A DNA stretch of 64,000 nt from Paguma larvata (Eukaryota > Chordata > Mammalia > Carnivora > Viverridae), in NCBI GenBank assembly GCA_030068075.1, contig CM057829.1:84249132-84313131 (forward strand), given 5' to 3'. Below, piece after piece: positions 34,833 through 48,543 of the stretch (position 1 is its first letter; every line of letters starts with the position of its first letter). Both the position numbers and the translations under genes were made by a program. The notes under the pieces were generated by a model. It did no database searches and was not told the origin of the DNA. It worked only from the letters and a program-made list of their open reading frames with translations.

Positions 34833-36479
34833 GATAAAGATACAAGCATTGACTAGAAATCTAACCCAAACAGCCAAGCAATCTGTTCAAATAGGTTTAA
34901 TGATACTCTCTGTCCTGATATATTCTAGGGAGAACTTTGATAGGATGTTTCATTCAGAGGTAGAGGTGACAATATTCTGATGATAGGATCAGCCAAAGCT
35001 TTAGTTAGAGTAGTTGGAAGACTTCATTTAGTGAGGACTCCCCATATATGAGAATGTTAGACTTGCTAGTTTTTTACAAGTTATTCATGCAAGGGTGGGC
35101 AACTGGTAAAATCTTCGTAGTCTAACCATGTCTTTTAACACCACTCATCTCATTGATGAAAAATATTGCTAACATCTCTAATAACAATTAATAACCCCTG
35201 CCCATATATATTCCAATAACAATATTGGAGTATTTGAGCATTCTGAAGTGTAGATGCTAACCAAACTCAGGTAGTGTAAATGCTAACCAAACATACCTTG
35301 GTTATAGTTATAGTTAACTAAAACAGACAAACTCACACTGATACAATATTTAGTTTGCATGGAATAATTGCTCTTCACTACTCAAAATAAGGACCAGACA
35401 ACATTGCATCACACTTAAACCAGTATCCTTAATTCTTGCTATTTGCATATATGTATATATAATCTATTTTAACTTTTTCCTGGTCAATATGTATGTGAAA
35501 TAATAAATTAGAGGGCTAGTTACATTTGATTGTAAGAATGCATTTTTAATTAATGCATGACTCTTTAAAATGTTCTTATTTAGACAATCTAAATGAGGAT
35601 ACACTTTGAAAATTTAATGACTTTTTTAATATTCATAAAGACAAATATAGTTTTCAAAATGAAAATTATGTTTTTGGAATAGCATAAACATCAAATCTGT
35701 CAAGTATTAATTTATATTAATATAGAGTACAAAGCACGAGATGTGCCAAATTATTTCTTTTTCGTAGCCTATTGGAGCATAATTTATACCAAAAACATAT
35801 GTTTTTTAAAAATTGCAATTACATTACTCATTGTCTATAATATCATTGCACCAAACCTGTCTTAATACTCCTTTGACAAAATGTCTGAAAATAGAGTAAT
35901 TATATTTCCCTGGCTTGAATTATTTTTAATTAATATATTGCTTCTCTAATAATTAGAGGTAAAACAAATTTCATTCAAATAAACTTAAGACATCAGTGGA
36001 AAACTCTTATTATGCCAAATGGTAGAAAATTTTCTTTTAGGAGTAGCAGATTTAGTAATTCTGTAGAGAAATAAATAGGGCATTTTTCATGATAATACTT
36101 ACTCTATATTATGGTCGTCGTTTTACTATGTAAGTCAAAATATTCTATGAAGAATTATTTTCTGGTTACCTTTACCTGCTCTACATTTTTCCAATGCTCC
36201 TCTCCAACCATTCATATGATCAAAACAACATTCTAAACTTTTATTTAATAATTATTAACTTAATAGGCCTACAAAACCTTTGAATCCAAAATAAAACACG
36301 GGCCAAAAGGCCACAAGTTTAAAATATGATGGAGTATGAGCAAAAGAGGAAGAACAATGGTAATAAAAGGGGCGGATAGAGGTGAAAGGAACAGAAAAGC
36401 AGAAGAGGGAAGTAGTGACAGATCCAAGGATGAGATCATGCTCTCCAGTTAAGTTGATACCAAAACTCTAGAATTCAAA
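34833..36479. other. Unassigned AT-rich sequence
   Basis: No gene. A tandem duplication gtgtaratgctaaccaaac (period 26) lies at 35248-35292. Confidence 0.4.
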
Positions 36480-37790
36480 AATTAAATACAACAAAAATTA
36501 ATTCAAAATGTACCATACACTTAAATATAAAATCCAAAGTTATGAAACTCCTAGAAGGTAATATAGGAGAAACCTAGACAACCTAGGGTCTTATGATACC
36601 TTTTCACCTTTTCAAAGATGATCCGTGAATGAAATAATTGATAATCTGGACCTCATTAAAAATAAAACTTTTCCACTGTGAGAGACAATATCAAGAGAAT
36701 GGGGGTGGGGGGGCGGGAAGGCCATAGACTAGGATAAAATTTTTGCAAAAGACACACATCTGATAAAATATATAGAAATATTTTAAACTTGACAATAAGA
36801 AATCAATCTGATTAAAAAGTGGGCCAAAACCTTAAAAGGCACCTCACATACACACATGGCAAATAAGCATATGAAAAAGTCATCATATGTCATCAGGGAA
36901 AGGCAAATTAAACTAAATTACCACTACACATCTATTACAGTGGCCAAAATCCAAAACCCTGACAGCACCAAATGTTGGTGTAGGATGTAGAACAACAGAA
37001 ATTCTCATATGTTGCTAGTGGAGAAGCAAAATGGTACAACCACATTGCTTTTTACAAACATACTCTCACCATACAATCCAGCATTCATGCTTCTTGGTAT
37101 TTATGCAAAGGGGTCGAGAATTTGTGTCCACACAAACACCTGCACACAGCTTCGCTTTGTTAATAGCAGGTTTATTCATAATTGCCATAGCTTGGGAGCA
37201 ACCAAGACATCCTTCAGTAAGGGATGGCAAATAAACTGATGTAATCATACAACGGAATACTAAAAATAAATTACCTATCAAAAGCAAAAAGCCATAAAAA
37301 CCATGGATGAACTTTAAATACATATAACTAAATGAAAAGGAACCAATGTGAGAAGGCTATCCATATAACATCATTCCAACTCTGTGGCATTACAGAAAAG
37401 GCAAAAGGATGGACAAAATAATAAAGGCCAGTGTTTGCAAGGAGTGGCAGATAGCATTGGCAAAGAGATAAATAGGCAAAGAAAGAACGAAATAGGCGAG
37501 CACAGAGGATTTTTAAGGCTGTGAAAATACTCTGGTGCTATAATGGTGGATGCATGTCATTATACGTCCGTCCAAACCCACTGAATGTGCAACACCGAGA
37601 GTGAAACTTAAGGTAAATTATGGACTTCAGGTGATTATGATGTATCAGTTTAAGTTCATCCTTGGTAAAAAATGTACCGCTCTGATGAGTGATGTTGATA
37701 ATGGTGGAAGCAGGAAGTATGTGGAAAATCTCTGTACTCTCTTAATTTCATTGTAAGCCCCAAACTTCTCTAAAGAGAGTTTATAAAAAG
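36480..37790 (+). mobile_element. Old L1 (L1ME-like) 3' fragment
   Basis: Sense-strand diverged ORF2 C-terminus and 3'UTR: ccaaaatccaaaaccctgac, gaaattctcatatgttgcta, tattcataattgccatagct, tggatgaactttaaatacat, then a 3'UTR with ctggtgctataatggtggat. The overlapping ORFs at 37009-37323 are remnants or shadows of ORF2. A G-rich run lies at 36701-36717. Confidence 0.82.
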
Positions 37791-38049
37791 TATAATATTC
37801 ACAAGGGAGACTTTAGGGATAGAAAAACACCTGGAGAAAATAATATGAGAGTGTTATATCAAAGGAGATCTACTTCCCTCTCAATATTTCCATTCCTGAC
37901 CCTCACTCTCATCTGCTGACTTTATTTCTTCTTCACCAAGAAAATTGAAACAATCAGAAAAAGAAAAAAACTTTTATAGACTACCTGTACTATAACTATC
38001 AACTTTCTACATCTCTGCCCATGGACTTTCTCCTTGTTTCTACAGACAG
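37791..38049. other. Unassigned sequence
   Basis: No gene recognised; possibly a weak extension of the following L2. Confidence 0.35.
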
Positions 38050-39550
38050 GCTTCACTTGTTCAGTCGCCCCCACACCTTCTGGCCTATTTAAAAACACTG
38101 CTCTAGCAATACTCTCCTTATTTCCATGATTGACAGTTTTATCATTTATAAGTGATGATTTTATCAGAACAAATATATACGATTTCTCTCATCATTAAAA
38201 AATAAATTGTCTTTTGACCTCACTTTACCTTTCAGGACAGCCCTATTTCTCTCCTCTTATTACAGCAAATTTCCTTGAGAGATTTCTCTATACTTGCAAT
38301 CTCTAATTTCTCCTTTCCCATTTTCTTAGATACCCACTATTTTAGGATTTCACTCCACTACCCTCTACAGCTTTCTTATTATTAGCACCAATAACTGTCT
38401 CTTTACTAAATCTTCAGGACACTACATAGTTTGGTTTTTCTCCTGCTTCTCAAGACTCTTTTTCACTCTCTTTTACAGGTCTTGCTTATCAGGTCTTCAA
38501 CCTCTAAGTGTTGATATACCTTAAGGCTCAGTCCTCAGATGTCTTCTCTAATCTTTCTTCCTGCTTCCGATCACATCTAACAGTATATCTATACGCCCAA
38601 GTTTATATTTCCAGCCTGACCTCTCCCTTGAACACTAATATATCTATTAGTTCTGTATTATTGCTGTAACAAATTACCACAAAACAAGTTTAAAACAACG
38701 CAAATTTATTCTCATATAGTTCTGAAGGTCGCAAGTCTAACATCACAGTATCAATAGAGCAGTTTGCTCTTGGAGATTTGGGGAGAGAATGCATTTGTTC
38801 CTTGAATTTGCAGCTTCTAGAAGTTTCTGCATTCCTTATCTCATGGCAGTACCTTTGTATATTATTTCAACCTTGTGCTTCCGCTATCACATCTCCTGCT
38901 ACTGACTCTGATCTCCTCTCTCCATCTTATAAGAACCTTTATGCTTACATGGGCTCATATGGATAATCCAGGATAATCCCACCATCTCAAAATTCTTAAT
39001 CATATCCGTAAAGCCCTTTTTGCAGCATGAAGTATTTATAGGTCCTAAGGATTAGAACATGAACATCTTTGAGGGGTCATTATTCAGTCTGCTACAATAT
39101 CCAACTGCCTACTAAAGCCTCTATTTGAGTGTCATCTCAAACATAAAATGGCCAAAACTGAGATTCTGGAATTCCGTCACAAACCATCTCCTTTGTTACT
39201 TGCAACTCCATTCTTAAAATGTCTTGTTCAAAATCTTTGACAGCAACTTTGATACATCTATTTCCGTACAAGTCCCAAATATAATTCTTTAATAAACACA
39301 CCCTATTGGATATGTCTTCAAAATTCAGAATTTTATCACTTTTTACCACTTCCAGGCTCACCAACCTGGACCATGCCACTATTACCTCCTACTTATATTA
39401 TAGCAATAGTTTTGCTTCTGGTGCCTTGTAATCTTATTCTCACCACAATAGGCAATATAATAGGCAAAATTATATATTAAAACTGATATCAAATCATGTT
39501 GCTTTTCTGCTTAATGTCTTCCCATCTAATTTTTGGAATAAATAAACTTA
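38050..39550 (+). repeat. L2 LINE fragment split by a MaLR LTR
   Basis: Sense L2 3' ORF: cttaaggctcagtcctcaga, aagtttatatttccagcctg, ctctcccttgaacactaata, then after the LTR atccaactgcctactaaagc, catctcaaacataaaatggc, caacctggaccatgccacta. The two halves join exactly across the LTR, with a 5-bp duplication. Confidence 0.85.
38640..39101 (-). mobile_element. MLT1/MaLR-type LTR, antisense
   Basis: Solo-LTR-like element, about 38645-39096. The right end reads ...cagtctgctaca, the reverse complement of a TGTAGCAG start. The interior has ggataatccaggataatccc and gaggggtcattattcagtct, typical of MLT1-class LTRs in reverse. A 5-bp duplication atatc lies at 38640-38644 and 39097-39101, the size expected for this class. 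No internal retroviral genes are present. Confidence 0.75.
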
Positions 39551-39997
39551 ACAAGGGATTGTCCAAATGATAAGCATACATGATAAATCCATAAACACCC
39601 TTAAATGCTTTAAGATTTTATTTTTGACTCTGACTTTTGGTAGACTTTCTCTTAACTAAAGCTGGCCATGATACAACTGGTTTATATTGAAAGATGATGA
39701 CGATAACGCCAGAAATTTGTATTTCACTCTACAGATATTATTGACCATAAGACACTGTGTTCTATATAATTGATATAAACTATAGATCAAATGCTCTTAT
39801 GATATCTGAATCAAAACAAATTATACTTCTGAGTAACTGATATTTTTCTCTTGAATATTTGACCTCTTAACTAGTCATATCCTTCTTTGCATTAGCTACT
39901 AGGAAGAATAAAGTCAAACAAATGGCTTCTAATTTGCAAATATGTCCTTAAGAGCAAGTCTTTTGTCTATTGATTGGATTGACCAAGGATTGCTTAC
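39551..39997. other. Unassigned AT-rich sequence
   Basis: No gene recognised. Ends at the poly(T) of the GAPDH retrocopy. Confidence 0.4.
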
Positions 39998-41530
<1,533 letters not shown>

Positions 41531-41689
41531 TGTTTACTTCTAATGTTGTCATACAGCAGGCATTTTAAAAGTCATCTTAAATCCTTTTTGGAACAACATG
41601 AAGAATATTTAAAAAAATATTAGTGAAGTGTTAAGTGAACAGCACTTATTAAACCCTCCTCCCATTCTAGGGCGATAGGATTCCCCATC

Positions 41690-41860
41690 ACCTACAAGTT
41701 TAAATTCAGACTCCTTAGCAAGGATAAAAGACTTCATGATATGACTTCCCTCTGTTTCTAGGATCAGTTTCCACCTTTCTATATTCCAGGCACTTAGGTT
41801 TCCCTACCCTGATAAGACCACATACTTGCTTTTACCCTTCCTCCACAATTATAAATACAA
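41690..41860 (+). repeat. L2 fragment
   Basis: Sense L2: aattcagactccttagcaag, cttcatgatatgacttccct, tattccaggcacttaggttt. Diverged. Confidence 0.65.
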
Positions 41861-42234
41861 GCACTTAATAAGGCTTTTAATTGACAGTTATGCAGAATAA
41901 CCAATGTGTCCTTTTATAAACTTTTGAGAGGAGTGTGGTAGAAAACATTCTCTCATGCTTGTAGTCAAGAAAATTGTATCATCTCAGTGGGAAGTAAGGT
42001 GTATTCAGGTATCTACTAAGAGGCAATCACAATCATGTCTATGTGGCAAGGAGATCTTTCATGTGCCTGCCCTTCGTTAGTTGTGGGTAAATAAGGAGTC
42101 TTAGGCTTATGACTGCAGCTACTGTTAAATACCTAGTACTTTGCAACTCTCCCTCTCATTATGAACTGCAGATAGTTGACTTAAAAAAGCGACCTAATTC
42201 TGAGCTTTATACGGTTGTTGTTTTTTGGGTTGTA
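41861..42234. other. Unassigned sequence
   Basis: No gene or repeat recognised. Confidence 0.4.
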
Positions 42235-42410
42235 AGGTGCTTTACAATCACTCTCATTTGACCCTCCCCAAATCCTATGAATTAGAAAAGACAGGTCTCT
42301 CTCTAAATTTTCACATGAGAAAACTGAGGCTGACAATTTATCTAAGTTGGAGGTGGCAGATTCATACCAGCTTTAAGATTAAGCCGCTTCCTTTTTTCAC
42401 TATACCATAC
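42235..42410 (-). repeat. MIR, antisense
   Basis: Reverse-complement MIR core: ctttacaatcactctcattt, cctatgaattagaaaagaca, cacatgagaaaactgaggct, atctaagttggaggtggcag. Confidence 0.75.
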
Positions 42411-42729
42411 TCCACAAGTTAGTCCTGTGTATATACAGTTGTTTCGTAATGATTTATAGTTAGGGCTCTTTCCATGACATATCTGTTATCTCTCTCCCTA
42501 AGTATTATGTTTTAACTGAAAAAGAGAAATCAACTTCTGTAATATCTTGAAACCATTTGGGGCATCTATTTTCTAATTTCCCTATGACAGTTGAGTTCCA
42601 AAACTGTATTTTTGGTGTTTCTACTAGCATTTTATGTTCTTTGTGACTGTTAGGGATTATTGTAATTTGGGAGTTAAATGTAATATCTGTGCAGATACAT
42701 GAAAATCACACATTAATGTTCCTGTCCTT

Positions 42730-42825
42730 ATATTTATCTTGAGAGCATAACTGTGTGTCATAAACTTTTGTCTTTTATGGTACCTAGTAGAGCAATAGGC
42801 ACCACAATAAGTATATCAAACAAGA
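42730..42825 (+). repeat. L2 3' terminus
   Basis: gagagcataactgtgtgtca, cttttgtcttttatggtacc, tagagcaataggcaccacaa follow the L2 3' end order (start of the 3'UTR to the terminal cctggcacatag-like part). Short. Confidence 0.55.
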
Positions 42826-42989
42826 CACCCTTGAACAGAAGAGAGCTATGACAAAAGAAAGTAAAATTGACTTACCATCATTATATCTTTCCTGAAAATA
42901 TTCTAACTAAAATAGTTTGGAAATCACTCATGTAGCCATCCAATGTCTATTTAAGTACTTCCTATATGTCTGGTATATAATCTAGAACT

Positions 42990-43560
42990 GGTAGTGATAA
43001 ATTATGGCCCACTGGCCAAATCCTTTTGGCCACCTCTTTTTGTAGATAAAAGTTTAATTAGAAAAAAAATATGATCCTAAATCACATGTATTTCTGCTAA
43101 GAGTCCTCAAATGTCTTCCTATATAATTTTTGGAAAAAAGCAAAGTTCTCAGTATCTATATGCCCTGCTCCTCCAACCATGCCCCTACTCTCTCTCTGGC
43201 ATCATATCCAGCTTCCCTTCATCCTGCTCTTTGGCTCTAGTGACATTGGCTATATGCGCCTCCTGAACGTACCAGGCGCTATTCTTCTCATAACTCTGCA
43301 CTAGCTCTTCTTTCTGCAAGAATGTTTTTCTTGCCGATAGCCTCATGATTTTTTCCCTTACTTCCTTCAGGGTTTTACACAAGTAGTACTTTTCGGTAAG
43401 ATCTTTCTTGGCCGTCTTATATGGAATATGAACCTCTTTAATATCCAGCATTCTTGCTTTACTTTTTCTTTTTAATAATTATTACTATTAATTCACTAGA
43501 TATTTCGTTTTTGTTACTTATACCTCACTTGTTCACAAAAAATATAGAATCCATAAGACC
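42990..43560 (+). repeat. L2 fragment
   Basis: Sense L2 ORF end and 3'UTR: gtcctcaaatgtcttcctat, gcaaagttctcagtatctat, ctgaacgtaccaggcgctat, ccttacttccttcagggttt. The 88-aa minus-strand ORF at 43185-43451 is its antisense shadow, not a gene. Confidence 0.75.
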
Positions 43561-44787
43561 AGAAAGTTTTGAGTAATATGGTCCACTACCATATGCCCAA
43601 TGCTGAAACAGTGCTTGAATCATAAGGGCTCAGTTAATTAACAAATTAAAAGTATGAAGTTGTTATTCAAAACTTTTTTCTATGGGTTATATCCAATGAC
43701 AAGGGTTTAAATACCTATTCATTATAATCTGTTCAATCTTCTACGAAGACCATAAAAAAAGAAGTGACACTATACTTCTGACTTTGAGAGCAATAGCTGG
43801 AAATTTCTTTCATTATTGTGTTTCTAAAAGTCTTGAAAATTTCTGACCTGCCCCAAGTGTCATTGGATGCCATATAAAGATAGACACTTCTCCAACAATG
43901 AAAGTATTTTTGAAAAATTATATAAGATTTTTTAATATAAGGGCCACATTATGCTTATCACATAAAATGCAACACAAGAATTACTGGTGTAACCGTTATT
44001 TCAGAGATTGGCCTAGGATGAGGTAATCAGGGGAGTTACTGATTTTTACTTTCAGCTCAGACTCCAGTAAGACTTAACACTAAGTCTGTACTTTTTTGAA
44101 AACTTAGATGTTTTATTCATCATAAATTTTTATATCACTTTTTATTTCTTAAATATTTTATTAAATATTTCCCTTAATTACTGAATGTTTTTGGTAACCC
44201 TTTAGATTAATCCTAAGGCAAGTGCCTCCCTTTCCTTTCTGTCTATCCAACTCTGTTTCATAAAAGCTCTAATTCAAGAGAGTAGATAAATATCAAGAAT
44301 ACCTTTCACGTGCTCTTATTTGCTTAGCATATTCCACCTAGCAAAACTAGAACTATCCAGCGTACTGACCAGGATGTTTTCTGCTCTCACCACAAAATTT
44401 GGACTCATACTTAACACAGATGTGGGAGGGTGGTCATTGGGATCGTTGGTAAATGTTTCACCATTAAAAATCATAATAACCCTTAACAAAATCCATTTCA
44501 TTCCTGAGTTTAATTATTGAGAAAGTATGTATACAGAGCAAACATTAAGTATGAGACTGCATATGGAAATTCAGAATCCCACTAACACCTAAGGGAATAA
44601 ACTGAAAACTGTTAGAATTATTAAAAGAGTTCATTATAATAGCTGTATTATAAGCAAACTTTCTTCAGACCAGCCCAGAGTAGTTGGGTAATATTAATGG
44701 GAAAATAGAATACAATAAACGTTTACTGAGATATTTAATATCTCGACAGAAAAAAAGTGAAGCATCATTACATATTGAACTGAAAAA
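43561..44787. other. Unassigned AT-rich sequence
   Basis: No gene or repeat recognised. The two ORFs near 44316-44520 overlap on opposite strands and have no domain. Confidence 0.4.
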
Positions 44788-45055
44788 GAGAATGCTACAA
44801 ATTTTTTTAAAAAATTTTAATGTTTATTCATTTTTGAGAGAGAGAGAGAGAGAGAGCTATGCGTATGCACATGAGTTGGAGAGGGGAAGAGAGAGAGGGA
44901 GACACAGAATCTGAAGCAGGATCCAGGCTCTGAGCCATCAGCACAGAGCCTGATGTGGAGCTCGAACTCATGAAATGTGAGATCATGACCTGACCCAAAG
45001 TCAGATGCTTAACCAATTGAGCAACCCAGGCACCCCATGAGAATGCTACAAATTT
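44788..45055 (-). mobile_element. CAN SINE, felid type, antisense
   Basis: Full-length reverse copy from a T-rich tail and (GA)n through to head gagcaacccaggcacccc. Perfect 17-bp duplication gagaatgctacaaattt at 44788-44804 and 45039-45055. A fairly young copy. Confidence 0.97.
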
Positions 45056-46019
45056 AAATTGTTACATTACATCACACTTTTAGGGTAATGCCAAATAAGG
45101 ACCAGTGATACCTTTAGAACTTGAAGAAATTTGACTTTCAGAATGGCAGAGTAAGACCTCTGGAAATCCACTTCTCCATGAAAGCAACTAGCAAAGAACA
45201 CTAGCAAAAATGCCGAAACTAATTTTTCTGGGAAATAAATAACATTAAAATAAATAACATTAAAAATCCTGTCTTGCTATATAATAGCTGTTAAAACCAG
45301 CAGTTTGAGGCAGAATGAGTTAGGAGTGCCCACAAAGTCCCAACCCCAGAGATTTGCCCCTAATTTACCTGTCTGGCAGCTTGCTGAAAAGCACGATTCT
45401 CAGGATTTGTCTTTATTTGGTCTTAGTCAAAACTCTCCCTTTGAATGAGAAGCCCTATCCTCAGGGTATTTGTCCAAAACAATCAGTAGCAACTGTTTAA
45501 CTTCACATCTCTCTCAGGTGGCATTACTTGCTGGTTTTAGCAAAAGGCTGACCAAAATAAAGTAAAAGAGAAAATTTGGAAACTAAGTTGTTCATAAGGA
45601 GCTTGACAAGCTAAGGTATATTCCAGAAATCTTAAAAGAAATCTAAAATCTCATGTTCAGGGCTATGTACATGTCTGGAAAAGATCTGGAAAGGCCCTAA
45701 TATCTCAGCTATGACTGACCTTGAGACTCTGCGAACAGAAAATGAAAGCTAATGCAAAGTGGTAAACTGCCTGGCATAGCATTGAAATTAAGCCACAACA
45801 CACACATTCAGCAAAGAATGAGAGACCTATTTGATCTAAGCATTAAATCTCTTTTTGTTCATTGGATGACCACTAAACAAGCATAGATTTCAGAGGCTAC
45901 ACATGACAAAGAATCCAGACTGTACATAATTAATCCAGGAAAATCACTAAATGAACAGCAATAACGTTAACAGCAAAAAAACATGGGGAAGAGGATTCTG
46001 ATTTCTAGAATTGTCATAT
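45056..46019. other. Unassigned sequence
   Basis: No gene. A 15-bp tandem duplication ataaataacattaaa lies at 45235-45264. Confidence 0.4.
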
Positions 46020-46470
46020 AATTGATTGATTGGTTGATTTTTAACAGCCATTTGAGGTGTAATTGATACACAAAATGCCACACATATTTAATGTATAAAA
46101 TTTTGTGAGTTTGAGCATAGGCACAATCAAGATAATAAATATGTCAATCATCTTTAAAAATTTCTTCATGCCCCTTTGGTTTTTTGTTTTGTTTTGTGGC
46201 AAGAACATTTAAGAGATCTATCCTCCTAACAAGTTTTTTTAACCACAGGATACGATATTGTTAATTACAGTCACTATGTTGTACAAGAGATCTCTAGAAA
46301 ATATTAGTCTTGAATAACTTTTATACCCATGAACAACTCCCCACTTCCCCCTCCTCCTAATCCTGCCAACCACCTTTCTTCTCTCTGCTTCTATGAGTTT
46401 GCCTATGTTAGATACCCCACAGAAGTGGAATCATGCAATATTTGCCCTTCTGTGACTAGCTTATTTCATT
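46020..46470 (-). mobile_element. Old L1 3' end, antisense
   Basis: Reverse of an old L1 3'UTR: catttgaggtgtaattgata, aatcaagataataaatatgt, tcttcatgcccctttggttt, gttaattacagtcactatgt, agtggaatcatgcaatattt. 5'-truncated and diverged. Confidence 0.8.
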
Positions 46471-48543
46471 TATAAATTTGATAAGAATGAAACATAAACA
46501 GACAAAAATTGCTTATAATAGTTTCTGTAGGCTAAATACAGGTAATTTATTTAGGTTTTATTCTAAAACTACTTTCAGAAACCCCCTTATGGGCCAAGAC
46601 TTCATTTATTTATTGTTTGTTAGATTGGTCATGTAACTCCAAGGAAAATATGGGTTTATTAACAGATATCATTATTCTAAGCACAGGGTCAGAAAAATTA
46701 TTGTTCCTTCCTAAAAAGTCATTTTATATGTGCTTCAAAATAGAAAAGGAACATAAAAAATTTTAAATCTCTTATGAGAACAATCTTTCAAAGAAACTGA
46801 GTCCATAAGCACAACAGAAACAAATTCGGATAATAAGTCAATGTGCTTAATGTACCTTGAAACCCCAAACTACTACTTCATTTTTTAGAGAACCTTATTT
46901 TGTTTTTTTAAACAAATATATTTATGCAGATTTTAATCTGTATTACATTTTTACATTATTATTATGTAGGCAACTTAAAAAATCTGGTGACTTGAACCTT
47001 AAAAATTTAGTAAAATAGACTCAATCTTATCAATGTAGATTCTTCATCATTTGACCCAATACCTGGTCATATATGACACTAGCGATGACTTCCTATTCAC
47101 TGTCAATAACCAGCATATTAGTAGAGCTATTAGTAAGTAAAGTGGGAAATGAAACATAAAATTCTGTTGTAACTTAACTTGTAGTATTCCATGTTCATTT
47201 AAAATACATTTGAATACAAGTAACTTATTAGTGGCATCTACAACAGAGATACTTAGCTAATATACATTTCAAAGGACCTGATGCATTTTGTTTACAGTAT
47301 TTATATTTTAACATGCTACTCCTGAAAGAAAATAAAAAGATAAATATCCTCGTTGAGTATTAACATCTTCCTTTAGTGTAGATGGTTTTCCCTAAATTTA
47401 TAACTAGCCTAGAACCACTAGAGGGCATGCTTTACATTATAATGAAACAAGAATTCACTTTCACATTATTTTAAACATTTGAAATGTTTAAAAATGACTG
47501 TTTTAAGAGTAGAAATTTGTCCCAATATAACTAACTCCTTTTTTTGTGAGAGGTAAATTAAACTAAATCATATCTTACATATATTTTCTAATTCAGCCAC
47601 TCATGCGCAGTAATTTTTCAATTTTTGACGTGACCATTTCTTTTAGAACCAGGGTTAGGGGAAATGTATGCAATCCCACATCTTCATAAAATTAGATTCG
47701 TTACCAAATAAATACTGCTTCCTAATGGTTACTTCACAAATAAATCAGTGATCAAACTAATCCGTGTGCTCCCTTGGTCCTGTCCCCTGGATAAGGCAGA
47801 AGGAATTCAGCATGAAATCTTAGCAGTTGGAGTTAAGTCAAAATTTTGGTATAGGTCACGCCACAAAATGTGTGTGTGGCATGACATTCCTGATTCACTG
47901 TAAAAATCTTGTGGTTAGCTGAATTGAAAGTCAAAACAATTTTTGCACCAGTATATATAGGCTAATCTATATTAACATCTGACCTATAATTCCTTCTCAG
48001 TTTTTTGGGTGGGCTCTGCTGTCAGGAGACATGGATCATTAGACATTCACACTGTATATACTGTATTTGATGATTGGTAGTAGATATTGAGCGCTTAGCA
48101 TTTTAGAGTGTGTGACTTGCTCAAAGGCACATAGTTGGTGACTGGATAAGCCTAGGTTACTACTGGTAGTTTGACACATTTTGAAAAATATTTGTTTGGT
48201 TTTTTTTTTCAAGTAAATGTCCAGGGCCCAAATACTAACAAAGAACAAAGTGCAAGCTATTTGGGTCATTAGACTGTAGTCTGAAGAGGGATGATCTCAG
48301 TCAAAGAAGTGGCCTTGCTACAACCAAGTTAAATTTTGAACTCTTGAGTAACCACCACCTATAACCCCCTGGGTAACTTGAAACATAACAGCTATGCCTA
48401 TCTAAGTACCTTTTAATTAAAAAAAAATGCCCTTATGGTGCAAGAGCTAAGCAGATGAAATGGATACAAATTAAAGATCATTAGTTTATTTTGTGAAAAT
48501 TATTTTATTTTCTGTTTATTAAACTTAAATACTGATGACCCGC
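46471..48543. other. Unassigned sequence
   Basis: No gene. A weak MIR-like patch lies at about 48100-48190 (cttgctcaaaggcacatagt). Contains the CTCF-like motif at 47415. Confidence 0.4.
47415..47428 (+). promoter_or_regulatory. Candidate CTCF binding motif
   Basis: ccactagagggcat matches 13 of 14 positions of the CTCF core consensus CCASYAGRKGGCRS. It lies in sequence with no recognised repeat. Occupancy cannot be known from sequence. Confidence 0.45.

Noticed and set aside
43185..43451. 88-aa minus-strand ORF with a plausible coiled-coil-like protein
   Set aside because: The plus strand here follows the L2 3' ORF and 3'UTR order closely, so the ORF is an antisense shadow of a repeat.
48100..48190. 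Short MIR-like segment
   Set aside because: Only one short motif (cttgctcaaaggcacatagt) fits. Too weak to list as a separate repeat.
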